Assembly (NCBI RefSeq): GCF_019973775.1
Contig: NZ_AP025032.1
Location: 3,534,001-3,598,000 of the forward strand
Reading direction: 5' to 3'
DNA length: 64,000 bases
Source: Aureimonas sp. SA4125
GTDB lineage: Bacteria; Pseudomonadota; Alphaproteobacteria; Rhizobiales; Rhizobiaceae
Shown here: positions 38,627 to 47,243 of the stretch, piece by piece
Layout: the number at the start of each line of letters is the position of its first letter
How positions within the stretch are numbered: position 1 is the stretch's first letter
Made by a program: the position numbers and the translations under genes
Notes under the pieces: model-generated
Database searches by the model: none
What the model saw: only the letters and a program-made list of their open reading frames with translations
Told to the model about the DNA's origin: nothing

Positions 38627-39841
38627 ATGCACAGATTGCCGCCCCTTCCCGCCGTCTCCGCCGGCCTTCTGGCCGCCTTCGTCGGTTTCACGAGTTCCTT
38701 TTCCGTCATCCTCCAGGGGCTCGGCGCCATGGGCGCGACACGCCTCGAGGCGGCCTCCGGCCTGATGGCGCTGTCGCTGGCGATGGGCCTTTGCGGCATC
38801 GTCCTCAGCCTGAAGACCCGGATGCCGGTCTCGATCGCCTGGTCGACGCCCGGCGCCGCGCTGCTGGCGACCTCCGCCATGCCGGTGGGCGGTTTCACAG
38901 CGGCCGTCGGCGCCTTCGTCGTAGCGGGAATGCTGGTCGTTCTGGCCGGCCTGGTCAGGCCGCTCGGCCGGCTGGTCGGCCGACTCCCGGCCAGCCTCGC
39001 CAATGCCATGCTTGCCGGCATCCTGTTCTCGCTGTGCCTTGCGCCGGTGCGCGCCATCGCCGCCGAACCCATGGCGGGACTTTCCGTCGCCGGAACCTGG
39101 CTCGTCGTGTCCCGGCTGAACCGGCTCCTGGCGGTCCCAGCGGCAGCGCTCGTCGCCATCGGGATCATCGCCGCGACCCATGCAGGCGACCTGTCCGCCC
39201 TTGGCACCACGCATCCCGCGCCGGTCTTCGTCGTCCCCGACTTCACGCTGCAAAGCGTCATCGGCATCGCCCTGCCGCTCTTCCTCGTGACCATGGCCTC
39301 GCAGAACATTCCGGGCCTCGCCATCCTCAAGGTCAATGGATACGCGCCCGCCCCCGGTCCGCTCTTCGTCGCAACCGGCGTCTTCAGCCTCGGCGCCGCG
39401 CCCTTTGGCGGGCACGCAGTAAATCTGGCGGCGATCACCGCGGCGATCTGCGCCGGCGAGGAGGCGGGGCCGGATCGCGACCGGCGCTTTTGGTCGGGTG
39501 TCGTTTCAGGACTGGCCTATATCGGCTTCGGCCTTGCGGCCGGGCTGGTCACCGCCTTTGCGAGCCTGTCGCCGCTTCTGATCCAGGCCGTGGCCGGGTT
39601 GGCGTTGATCGGCGCCTTCTCCGGCGCGGTGCATGCGGCCATGGCCGCGCCGGGCGAACGGGAGGCCGCGACGCTGACCTTCCTCGTCACCGCGTCGGGG
39701 ATCGCCATTCTCGGGATCAGCGCACCGTTCTGGGGACTTCTTGCCGGAGCGATCCTGTTGTTCGTCGGCCGGCGCAAGATCGCCGCTCAGCCGGCTGCTG
39801 CGACGGCATCCAGCCCGGCAGATCATCCGCAGGCGTCGTGA
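38627..39841 (+). CDS. BenE-family benzoate/H+ symporter
   Basis: A 404-aa inner-membrane transporter with about 11-12 helices. Family stretches include LAAFVGFTSSFSVILQGL at the N-terminus, SIAWSTPGAALLAT, and PFGGHAVNLAAITAAICAG. Known members import benzoate with protons, but no benzoate catabolic genes are seen nearby, so the substrate is open. Independent unit 86 bp after the metallophosphoesterase. Confidence 0.92.
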   Translation: MHRLPPLPAVSAGLLAAFVGFTSSFSVILQGLGAMGATRLEAASGLMALSLAMGLCGIVLSLKTRMPVSIAWSTPGAALLATSAMPVGGFTAAVGAFVVAGMLVVLAGLVRPLGRLVGRLPASLANAMLAGILFSLCLAPVRAIAAEPMAGLSVAGTWLVVSRLNRLLAVPAAALVAIGIIAATHAGDLSALGTTHPAPVFVVPDFTLQSVIGIALPLFLVTMASQNIPGLAILKVNGYAPAPGPLFVATGVFSLGAAPFGGHAVNLAAITAAICAGEEAGPDRDRRFWSGVVSGLAYIGFGLAAGLVTAFASLSPLLIQAVAGLALIGAFSGAVHAAMAAPGEREAATLTFLVTASGIAILGISAPFWGLLAGAILLFVGRRKIAAQPAAATASSPADHPQAS

Positions 39842-39883
39842 CGACCTCGCGCGAGGGGGCGCCAGCAGCCGTCGCAGCGATCG

Positions 39884-40498
39884 TCAGTTCAGCGAAAATC
39901 CGCGCATCGAGGCGATCGCATAGAGCGTCCCTGCGCCAATGACCATGCCGATCATCAGCCAGGAGAGAGCGACGGCAAAGCCGGCGCCGGATGGGGCCTG
40001 TGCCGGCCGGGCCTGAATCGGCGCGGCCGGCTCGGCTCTTTTTGCGCCACGGTCGAGCACCCTCACGCCGAGCCCGTCGCTATCGGCAAAGGCCTTGTCG
40101 CGCTCGACGATGCGTTCGGCGACGTAGTCGGTGACACGATCGGCGATGACGGCGATATCGCCGGACTCGCCGAGCATGATCCGTCCGAGGCGCGTCTCGC
40201 GGGCAAAGCGGTAGGTTCGCCGGTCGCGCGCCATCGAGACATGCGCCGTTCCGTCGACCCAGAAGCGCGGCTGCGGGCCGCCGGAAATGGTGAAGTCGAA
40301 GCGGTCGTCACCGGGCGGGATCTCGTCGGCGACGCTCTGCATTTCCTCGGCAAGAATCTCCAGTCGCGCCCGATCGGCTTCGCGGATGTCGACGACGACG
40401 TCGCTGCGATGCGCCGCGGCGATCTTGGCCGCCCGGACCGCATCGGCAAGCCGCCGCGTTCCCATCAGGGATGAGACATTGTCCTTGCCCTCGCCCAT
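39884..40498 (-). CDS. Conserved C-terminally anchored protein of unknown function
   Basis: A 204-aa protein starting MGEGKDNVSSLMGTRRLADAV. The body is soluble and charged (about 1-140), followed by an Ala/Pro-rich linker and one membrane helix near 172-195 (FAVALSWLMIGMVIGAG). It is probably tail-anchored in the inner membrane with the body in the cytosol. I recognise no domain. Composition and length suggest a real lineage-specific gene. Convergent with BenE. Confidence 0.78.
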   Translation of the reverse strand: MGEGKDNVSSLMGTRRLADAVRAAKIAAAHRSDVVVDIREADRARLEILAEEMQSVADEIPPGDDRFDFTISGGPQPRFWVDGTAHVSMARDRRTYRFARETRLGRIMLGESGDIAVIADRVTDYVAERIVERDKAFADSDGLGVRVLDRGAKRAEPAAPIQARPAQAPSGAGFAVALSWLMIGMVIGAGTLYAIASMRGFSLN

Positions 40499-40622
40499 CG
40501 GTTCTCGACCTCGCTCACCGGTAACAATCGGTTAACCATAAGGCGGCGCGCCGCGAATGGAAACAGTCGCCGACGCAGACTGTCCGCGCCGCACCTCGGC
40601 GCGAGGCGCATGTCCGCGTCGA

Positions 40623-41417
40623 TTATTCCACACGCTCGATGGCTTGACGGATTTCGGCGATGACATCGCCGGGCGCTTCGTCCATCAGCATGTGCCCGGC
40701 ATCGGCAAGGGCGGAGAGGGAGAAGCCGGCCGGCACGCCGCCGCTCTGGGCAAAGGGGGTGATTCTGTCCTCGCGGCCCCAGATGAGACGGACCGGCACG
40801 CCCGTCGCGGCGACGGCGTCGAGCGGCAGCGACCCTTGCACCCCGCCGCGAAACAGAAGCGCGAAGATCGCTGCCAGCGCCTCGGCGGATTGCGATGCGC
40901 GGACCCGCCGATGCAGAGCGAGCACCGTCTCGTCCGGCTGCCAGCCCGCCCGACCGAGACCGATCAGGCCATCCCGCATCTCGGCATCGGACCTTGCCCG
41001 CACGATTCGATCGAGCGCACTCGCGCCGATCTCCGGACCAAACCCGCCGGGCGCCAGAAGAGTGAGCGAGGCGACGCGCGCCGGCGCAAACAGCGCCACC
41101 AGCGCGGCGATCGCGCCGCCCATGGAATGGCCGACGAGATGCGCCGAGACGATGGCATGCCGGTCGAGTTCGGCAATCACGGCCCGCGCCGCCAGTTTTG
41201 GTGGACCGAAGCCGGGAAAGTCCTGCGCGGCGCCATGCCCCGGCAGGTCGAAGGCCAAGGTCGGGCGGTCCGCCGCGATCACCGGCTGGATGGCATCCCA
41301 GGAAAGCGCCGCGCCGCCAAAGCCATGCAGAAAGATCGCGGACGTTCCGGCACCCGCTCCCATCGCGATGACCGGCAGCGGAGGACCGGGCGAGACCGAA
41401 GCCCGCGCCGCGCTCAC
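40623..41417 (-). CDS. Alpha/beta hydrolase
   Basis: A 264-aa alpha/beta hydrolase: oxyanion loop LHGFGG near 30, nucleophile elbow GHSMGG near 95-100, acid in LIWGREDRIT and catalytic His in DAGHMLMDE. Similar to the AcoC/MhpC-like group. It starts 4 bp after the ThDP lyase stop, so it is the last gene of a leuA operon. A partner role with the lyase (hydrolysing or transferring its acyl product) is inference. Confidence 0.88.
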   Translation of the reverse strand: MSAARASVSPGPPLPVIAMGAGAGTSAIFLHGFGGAALSWDAIQPVIAADRPTLAFDLPGHGAAQDFPGFGPPKLAARAVIAELDRHAIVSAHLVGHSMGGAIAALVALFAPARVASLTLLAPGGFGPEIGASALDRIVRARSDAEMRDGLIGLGRAGWQPDETVLALHRRVRASQSAEALAAIFALLFRGGVQGSLPLDAVAATGVPVRLIWGREDRITPFAQSGGVPAGFSLSALADAGHMLMDEAPGDVIAEIRQAIERVE

Positions 41418-41421
41418 CGCT

Positions 41422-43083
41422 TCAGGTCCGCGCGGGCGAAAAGGGCAGGCGCGCCGTAACCGAGATGCGGTCGGGATCGGTCTTCACGTGCAACAAGGCC
41501 GGTCCACCGTCGGCCACCGCCGCATCGAAGGCAGCGGCAAAATCTTCCGACCGTTCGACGGTTGCGGCGAAAGCGCCATAGCTCCGGGCGAACGCGGCGA
41601 AGTCCGGATTGACCAGCGCCGTCGCCGAGGGGCGGCCGGGGTAATGCCGCTCCTGGTGCATGCGGATGGTGCCGTACTGGCTGTTGTCGAAGACGAGAAC
41701 GATGACCGCCGCGCCCGCCTGGACGGCCGTGCCGAACTCCTGCATCGTCATCTGGAAGCAGCCGTCGCCGGCAAAGCATACCACCGTGCGATCAGGGTGC
41801 CGGAGTTTCGCGGCCACCGCCGCCGGCAGGCCGTAGCCCATCGAGCCGGAGGTCGGCGCGAGCTGCGCTGCATGATCGGAAAAGCGGTGAAAGCGATGCA
41901 GCCAGCCGGCATAGTTGCCGGCGCCGTTGGTCAGTGTGCTCCTTGCCGGCAGCACCTTTTCCAGATGCGCCATGGCGACGTTCATGTCGACATAGCCGGA
42001 CCGGGCAGCGGCGTCCGGGGTCGGCGTCGACCAGGCGAGATAGGCGGCATGGGCCTCTTCCGCCTGCCCGGACCACGCGACCGTCGCCGGTGCCACCAGT
42101 TGCGCCGCCTTGCGCGCGAAGGAGACGGGATCGGAGAGGATCGACAGCGCCGGATGATAGAGCCGGCCGAGCTCGGTGTCGTCCGGCAGGACGTGGACGA
42201 GGCGCTGCTTCGGCGTCGGAACGTCGAACAGCGTGTAGCCCTGGCTCGGCATCTCGCCGAGGCGGGCACCGATGGCGATGACGAGGTCGGAGGCCTCGAT
42301 GCGCGCCTTCAGCGCCGGCGATATGCCGATGCCGACATCGCCGGCATAGTTGGGATGAAGGCTTGGAAACAGCGACTGGCGCCGGAAGGAGCAGGCGACG
42401 GGCAGATGGAAATGCGCTGCGAATTCCTGGATGTCCGCAATGGCGCCGTCCGTCCAGCGCGAGCCGCCGAGGATGAGGATCGGCGACTTCGCGCCCTCCA
42501 GCATCGCCCAGAGGTCCTCGAGCTTGGACTCGGCCGGATGGATGTCGATGGCATCGACCCGGCTCGGAATGTCCGCCTCCGCCTCGCCCGAGAGCGTGTC
42601 CTCCGGGAGAGCGATGACAATCGGACCGGGCGCGCCGTCGAGCGCGAGGCGAAAAGCTTCGGCGACGAGATCGGGAAGCTCGGCGGCGGTCGCGGCTTCG
42701 AACACCGCCTTGGCCATGCCGCCGAACATCTTGTCGTAGTCGACCTCCTGGAAAGCACCGTGACCGCGGAACTCGGTCGGCACCTGGCCGATGAAGAGGA
42801 TCATCGGCGTCAGGTCATGCGCGGCGACGTGGACGCCTGCCGAGGCGTTCGTCGCCCCCGGCCCCCGCGTCACGAAGGCGATGCCGGGCCGCCCGGTGAG
42901 CTTGCCGTCGGCCTCGGCCATCATCGCCGCGCCCCCTTCCTGCCGGCAGAGGACGGTGTCGATGCCGCTGTCGACGAGCGCGTCGAGCACCGGGAGATAG
43001 CTCTCCCCCGGCACGCAGAAGACGCGAGAGACGCCCTGCCCTTCGAGCGCGCGGACGAGGAGGACGCCGCCTTCAACCCTCAT
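41422..43083 (-). CDS. Thiamine diphosphate-dependent acetolactate-synthase-like enzyme
   Basis: A 553-aa three-domain ThDP enzyme. The catalytic Glu is at 49 (CRQEGGAAMMAEADG), the cofactor motif begins AGDGCFQMT and ends FDNSQYGT (GDG...N spacing kept), and the central domain may be a non-functional FAD site. It resembles acetolactate synthase large subunits, but there is no small regulatory subunit here, so biosynthetic ILV activity is not assured; other decarboxylases and lyases share this fold. The start overlaps the leuA stop by 4 bp, so the two are translationally coupled. Confidence 0.88.
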   Translation of the reverse strand: MRVEGGVLLVRALEGQGVSRVFCVPGESYLPVLDALVDSGIDTVLCRQEGGAAMMAEADGKLTGRPGIAFVTRGPGATNASAGVHVAAHDLTPMILFIGQVPTEFRGHGAFQEVDYDKMFGGMAKAVFEAATAAELPDLVAEAFRLALDGAPGPIVIALPEDTLSGEAEADIPSRVDAIDIHPAESKLEDLWAMLEGAKSPILILGGSRWTDGAIADIQEFAAHFHLPVACSFRRQSLFPSLHPNYAGDVGIGISPALKARIEASDLVIAIGARLGEMPSQGYTLFDVPTPKQRLVHVLPDDTELGRLYHPALSILSDPVSFARKAAQLVAPATVAWSGQAEEAHAAYLAWSTPTPDAAARSGYVDMNVAMAHLEKVLPARSTLTNGAGNYAGWLHRFHRFSDHAAQLAPTSGSMGYGLPAAVAAKLRHPDRTVVCFAGDGCFQMTMQEFGTAVQAGAAVIVLVFDNSQYGTIRMHQERHYPGRPSATALVNPDFAAFARSYGAFAATVERSEDFAAAFDAAVADGGPALLHVKTDPDRISVTARLPFSPART

Positions 43084-44825
43084 TTCACGGCTCCGACGAT
43101 CCGGTTGGCCGCCGAGACGATACCCTGCAGCGAAGCGGTGACGATGTTCTTGTTGATCCCGGCGCCGAACAGACGGCCGCTGCCGTGCGGCGCGCCCTCA
43201 TACTCGATGTCCATGTAGGAGATCGCCGAAGCGTTCGAGCCGTGCTGCAGAGAGTGCTCGGAGTAGTCGGCGACCGACATGTCGACCCCGAGATGGCGCG
43301 ACAGGGCATCGATGAAGCCGTCGATCGGTCCGGTGCCCCGGCCTGAAATCGTCACCTCCGTGCCGCCGTCGAGGATCGCCGCCTCGAGCAGGCGCTCGCC
43401 GCGGTGCTCGGGGTCCGGCAGGGTGTGGTGGTCGAGGAAGCGGATGCGCGCACCGGGCTGCTCGACATAGCGCTCGATGAAGCGGTCGTAGATGCGCTTG
43501 ACCGACAGCTCGGTGCCCTCGGCGTCGGTGATGCGCTGGATGTCCTCGCGGAACTCGACCTGCAGCGCGCGCGGCAGGTTCAGGCCGTAGTCGGCCTGCA
43601 GGACGTAGGCGATCCCGCCCTTGCCGGACTGCGAGTTGATCCGGATGATCGCCTCGTAGGAGCGGCCGACATCCTGCGGGTCGATCGGCAGATAGGGTAC
43701 TTCCCAGAGCGTCTTGTTCGACGCCCGCGAGGCCTTCATGCCCTTGTTGATCGCATCCTGGTGCGAGCCGGAAAAGGCGGTGTAGACGAGCTCGCCGACG
43801 TAAGGGTGGCGCTCGGGGATCGTCAGCTGGTTGCAGTATTCGTAGACGTCCTTGATCTTGTTGACGTCGGAGACGTCGAGCAAGGGGTCGACGCCCTGCG
43901 TGAACATGTTCAGCGCCAGCGTGACGATGTCGACATTGCCCGTGCGCTCTCCATTGCCGAACAGCGTGCCCTCGACGCGGTCGGCGCCCGCCAGGAGCCC
44001 GAGCTCGGTTGCCGCGATGGCGGTGCCGCGATCGTTGTGCGGATGCAGCGAGACGATGACGTTCTCGCGGTTGTCGAGATTGCGGCACATCCACTCGATC
44101 TGGTCGGCATGGATGTTCGGCGTCGACATCTCGACCGTCGCCGGCAGATTGATGATGAGCTTGTTCTCGGCGGTCGGCTTGATGACCTCGATCACCGCGT
44201 TGGAGATCTCCAGCGCGAAGTCGAGTTCGGTGCCGGTGAAGCTTTCGGGCGAATATTCGAAGCGATAGCCACCGCCGGCCTTGTCGGCCATTTCGGTGAT
44301 CATCCTTGCCGCTTCGACGGCGATGTCGCGCACGCCGGCGCGATCCTTCTGGAAGACGACCCGGCGCTGCAATTCGCTGGTCGAATTGTAGAAATGCACG
44401 ATCGGCCGGTGCGCGCCCTCCAGCGATTCGAAGGTCCGGGCGATCAGCTCCGGCCGGCACTGCACCAAGACCTGCAGCGACACGTCCTCGCCGACGCCGC
44501 CGTGCTCGACGCACCAGCGGGCGAAGTCGAAATCGGTCTGCGAGGCCGAGGGAAAGCCGATCTCGATCTCCTTGAAGCGCATCCATTTCAGGAGCTGGAA
44601 GAAACGCTCCTTCTTTTCCTGGCCCATCGGATCGACGAGCGCCTGGTTGCCGTCGCGCAGATCGACGGAGCACCAGATCGGCGGCTTTTCGATGCGCTTG
44701 GACGGCCAGGTGCGGTCGGCAAGATCGACCGGGGGATAGGGCTGATATTTTGCTGCGGCCTTCGCCATGACCGGGGCTGGACCGGTCGAGGCTGGCGCGG
44801 GTGTTTCAATCGAGAATGCGGACAT
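43080..44825 (-). CDS. leuA: 2-isopropylmalate synthase
   Basis: Condenses acetyl-CoA with 2-oxoisovalerate, the first committed step of leucine synthesis. The 581-aa product is the long form (LeuA type 2, as in Mycobacterium and Corynebacterium). The HMGL-type catalytic domain starts SVDLRDGNQALVDPMG (about 53-68), with metal-site HPHNDRGTA and GTLFGNGERTGN; the C-terminal regulatory domain covers about 430-575. Start MSAFSIETPAPAST has GAAGG upstream. Preceded by a Leu-rich leader and followed by a coupled ThDP lyase. Confidence 0.95.
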   Translation of the reverse strand: MSAFSIETPAPASTGPAPVMAKAAAKYQPYPPVDLADRTWPSKRIEKPPIWCSVDLRDGNQALVDPMGQEKKERFFQLLKWMRFKEIEIGFPSASQTDFDFARWCVEHGGVGEDVSLQVLVQCRPELIARTFESLEGAHRPIVHFYNSTSELQRRVVFQKDRAGVRDIAVEAARMITEMADKAGGGYRFEYSPESFTGTELDFALEISNAVIEVIKPTAENKLIINLPATVEMSTPNIHADQIEWMCRNLDNRENVIVSLHPHNDRGTAIAATELGLLAGADRVEGTLFGNGERTGNVDIVTLALNMFTQGVDPLLDVSDVNKIKDVYEYCNQLTIPERHPYVGELVYTAFSGSHQDAINKGMKASRASNKTLWEVPYLPIDPQDVGRSYEAIIRINSQSGKGGIAYVLQADYGLNLPRALQVEFREDIQRITDAEGTELSVKRIYDRFIERYVEQPGARIRFLDHHTLPDPEHRGERLLEAAILDGGTEVTISGRGTGPIDGFIDALSRHLGVDMSVADYSEHSLQHGSNASAISYMDIEYEGAPHGSGRLFGAGINKNIVTASLQGIVSAANRIVGAVK

Positions 44826-44913
44826 GGAGGTGGACCTTCGTCGCTCGTCGAAGACGGCGCGCCCGTCCTGCGGGCCGCGGCATCGTCTTCAGAATGGAAA
44901 CCGGCATGAAGCG

Positions 44914-44984
44914 CAAGGGGCTCGGTGCACGCGGCGACCGGCTCGATCGCCGGACGCCCCTTGAACTAACGGGTCCGGCGATCG
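44914..44984 (-). promoter_or_regulatory. Alternative RNA stems in the leuA leader
   Basis: On the leuA strand, a perfect 12-bp stem is possible between CGATCGCCGGAC (44984-44973) and GTCCGGCGATCG (44955-44944), the first arm lying within the end of the leader peptide gene. The loop contains CAAGGGGC (44963-44956), which can instead pair with GCCCCTTG (44921-44914). The two foldings exclude each other, as in attenuators. No T run follows, so the read-out may be Rho- or translation-based. A further hairpin GAAGACG...CGTCTTC sits just before the leuA start. Confidence 0.5.
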
Positions 44985-45085
44985 CTTCTAAGCGGAAGGA
45001 GGCGGAGCTTCGGCGCGCGCGCGACAGCAGGGCCGGTCGACAAGGACAGGGCCAGGATCGTCAGAAGGGCGAGCGAAAAGTTCAT
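44966..45085 (-). CDS. Putative leucine leader peptide (leuL-like)
   Basis: A 39-codon frame, MNFSLALLTILALSLS then a middle part and KLRLLPLRSDRRTR at the end, with 10 Leu residues, 141 bp upstream of leuA on the same strand. A Leu cluster (CTC CGC CTC CTT CCG CTT) lies just before a 12-bp RNA stem, the expected place for ribosome stalling when charged leucine tRNA is short. There is no ribosome-binding site, but a promoter ends at the ATG, so it may be translated leaderless like rhizobial trpL. The N-terminus also looks like a signal peptide, a rival reading. Confidence 0.6.
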   Translation of the reverse strand: MNFSLALLTILALSLSTGPAVARAPKLRLLPLRSDRRTR

Positions 45086-45091
45086 GTCGTC

Positions 45092-45119
45092 AGCCTAGAC
45101 GATCCCGCCGAGACTGCAA
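45092..45119 (-). promoter_or_regulatory. Candidate promoter of the leuL-leuA operon
   Basis: On the minus strand, TTGCAG (45119-45114), a 16-bp spacer and TAGGCT (45097-45092). The predicted transcription start falls six bases beyond, at the A of the leader ATG (45085). Confidence 0.5.
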
Positions 45120-45129
45120 GACCGAAAGT

Positions 45130-46230
45130 TCAGGCGGACTCGCTCAGCCGGAACCGCAATTCGGAGATCGCCCCGCCATCGTTGCGGAAGGCGAAGCTGC
45201 CGCCGAGTTGCTGCGTCAACGACAGGACGATGCGCATGCCGAGATTGCGCGAGCGCCCCGCCTCGTAGCCGTCTGGCCAGCCGGGACCATCGTCGGCGAC
45301 GGTCATGACGATCTCGTCATCGCGGTTCCGGTGCAGGCTGACCGCGAGCACCCCCGCGCGGGCGTCGGCAAAGCCGTGCTCGATGGCATTGGAGATCAGT
45401 TCGGTCGCGATCAGGCCGAGCGGAACGGCCATTGCCGCGGGCACCTCCACCGGTTCGGCATCGACGACATAGGAGACGTGACCGGCGCCCGAGGCCTCGA
45501 TCAGATCGGGCCCGAGACGCTCGAGATAGGGGGCGAGATCGAGGCTTTGCCGGGAGGGGTCGTGCAGTTGGCGCTGGATCTTGGCGATCAGGCCGATCCG
45601 TGCCGAGGCCTGGACGAGTGCCGCCTGACCCGCTTCACCTTCGAGCGCCCGCGACTGGGCGCTCAGCATGGCGGAGACCACCGCGAGATTGTTGGAGACG
45701 CGGTGCTGCAGTTCCTGAAACAGGAGGTCGCGCTGCCGGGCGTATTCCTCCGCCTTCTCGCGCTCCCGATTGAGCCGGTCGACGGACAGATGCATCCAGT
45801 GCAGGAGGAAGATGTCGACAGCGACGATGGCGACGTAGAAGACAAGCGCCAGCGCTGCTCCGGCCGTCAGGGTCAGGGAATGAAACGGCGGGATGAAGAA
45901 GTACCAGGATGCCAGTCCGCAGGCCACCGCGACCGCGATACCGGGATAAAGCCCGGCAACAAAGGTCGTCAGGATCACCGCCGGGAAGAAGGTAACGAAG
46001 GGGAAGCCGACAGGGAGGACGTTGACGAGCCCGTAGCGCAGCGCGAACGCGACGGCAAATGCGGCCAGCGCCACCGACCATTGCCAGACTCGCCGTCTGC
46101 GCAAATACGCCGTCCGTGTAAGGACAAGGTGTACCGGCCTGATCAGCGATTGCTTTTCCGTCTGACCCAAGGTGCCGGTATTCCTCATTCGATCGACGAA
46201 GGTGCCGCAGCGTCGACAACGCTCAGTCAT
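45130..46230 (-). CDS. Membrane sensor histidine kinase (HWE/HisKA_2 type, DUF4118 input)
   Basis: A 366-aa kinase. Four hydrophobic segments between about 48 and 145 form a DUF4118-like membrane domain, as in KdpD. A short coiled region follows, then the phospho-acceptor block LFQELQHRVSNNLAVVSAML (His near 176) of the HisKA_2 family and a C-terminal ATPase domain with ELISNAIEHGF (N box) and DDGPGWPDG (G1). HWE-type kinases often signal to the general stress response or light pathways. No response regulator gene is adjacent. ATGs at 46230 and 46188 are both possible. Confidence 0.88.
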   Translation of the reverse strand: MTERCRRCGTFVDRMRNTGTLGQTEKQSLIRPVHLVLTRTAYLRRRRVWQWSVALAAFAVAFALRYGLVNVLPVGFPFVTFFPAVILTTFVAGLYPGIAVAVACGLASWYFFIPPFHSLTLTAGAALALVFYVAIVAVDIFLLHWMHLSVDRLNREREKAEEYARQRDLLFQELQHRVSNNLAVVSAMLSAQSRALEGEAGQAALVQASARIGLIAKIQRQLHDPSRQSLDLAPYLERLGPDLIEASGAGHVSYVVDAEPVEVPAAMAVPLGLIATELISNAIEHGFADARAGVLAVSLHRNRDDEIVMTVADDGPGWPDGYEAGRSRNLGMRIVLSLTQQLGGSFAFRNDGGAISELRFRLSESA

Positions 46231-46321
46231 GGGCCCGATTGCCTAACACCGAATTGCGGGCCGGGACAAATTGTCGGCGTCTTGTCGGAAAATTCGAAGG
46301 TGGCTACGCAGCCTGCCAAGC

Positions 46322-47239
46322 TTAGACGACGGGTACGCCCGTCTGCTTGATCTCGCCCTCCGGCTCGACATGGATCTGCACGGTGGAATGATCGAACTCG
46401 CGGAGCAGTGCTTCCTCGATGCGGTCGCAGATGTCGTGCGCGTCGCCGACGGTCATCGCCGACGGCACGACCATGTGGAATTCGATGAACAGCGCTCGTC
46501 CGGCGATCCGGGTCTTCAGGTCGTGCACTTCCAGCGCGCCCAGCGCGTGGCCCGAGATGATGCTGCGCACCCTCTCCTCGTCCGCAGGAGCCATCGCCTG
46601 GTCCATCAGGCCGCTGAGCGACGATGTCACGACGAGCCAGCCCTCGCGCAGGATGTTGACCGCAACCAGCGCGGCCATGATCGGATCGAGTAGACCCCAT
46701 CCGGTGACAGAGGCGACGGCAAGGCCGGTCAGGACGCCGACGGAGGTGACGACGTCGGCCATGATGTGCCGACCGTCGGCCGCCAGTGCCGGCGAGCGCC
46801 GCGCCCGGCTGGCGCGGATGAGGAACTGTGCCCAGAGGAGGTTGATGAGGGTTGCGGCGCCGTTGATGGCGATGCCGACCATCGGTGCCTCGAGCGTGCG
46901 TGGTTCGAGATAGGCGCCCCAGGCCTCCCGCAGGATCAGGAGGGCCGCGACGATGATCAGGGCGCCCTCGACCACGGCGGAGAAATACTCGGCCTTGGTA
47001 TGACCGAACTGGTGATCGCTGTCGGCGGGAGCAAAGGAGACGCTGACCGCCCAGAGCGCGATGACGCCGGCGACGACATTGACGATGGATTCCAGCGCGT
47101 CGGAATAGAGCGCGACCGAACCGGTGACGTAGAACGCGTAATACTTGATGCCGAGCACGACCAGGCCGACGGCAATCGTCCCTGTCGCGATCCGCTTCAC
47201 CATCAACGCGTCTGGATGGACGCCGGCCATTCCCGTCAT
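46322..47239 (-). CDS. Cation diffusion facilitator family transporter
   Basis: A 305-aa inner-membrane antiporter for Zn2+, Fe2+ or similar ions. Six membrane helices lie in the first about 210 residues. The metal-site pattern is visible as YSDALESIVNV in helix 2 and HIMADVVTSVGV in helix 5 (HxxxD), followed by a C-terminal cytoplasmic domain with FIEFHMVVPSAMTVGDAHDI. Located 4 bp downstream of the trpE(G) stop on the same strand, so perhaps co-transcribed at low level. Confidence 0.92.
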   Translation of the reverse strand: MTGMAGVHPDALMVKRIATGTIAVGLVVLGIKYYAFYVTGSVALYSDALESIVNVVAGVIALWAVSVSFAPADSDHQFGHTKAEYFSAVVEGALIIVAALLILREAWGAYLEPRTLEAPMVGIAINGAATLINLLWAQFLIRASRARRSPALAADGRHIMADVVTSVGVLTGLAVASVTGWGLLDPIMAALVAVNILREGWLVVTSSLSGLMDQAMAPADEERVRSIISGHALGALEVHDLKTRIAGRALFIEFHMVVPSAMTVGDAHDICDRIEEALLREFDHSTVQIHVEPEGEIKQTGVPVV

Positions 47240-47243
47240 GACG

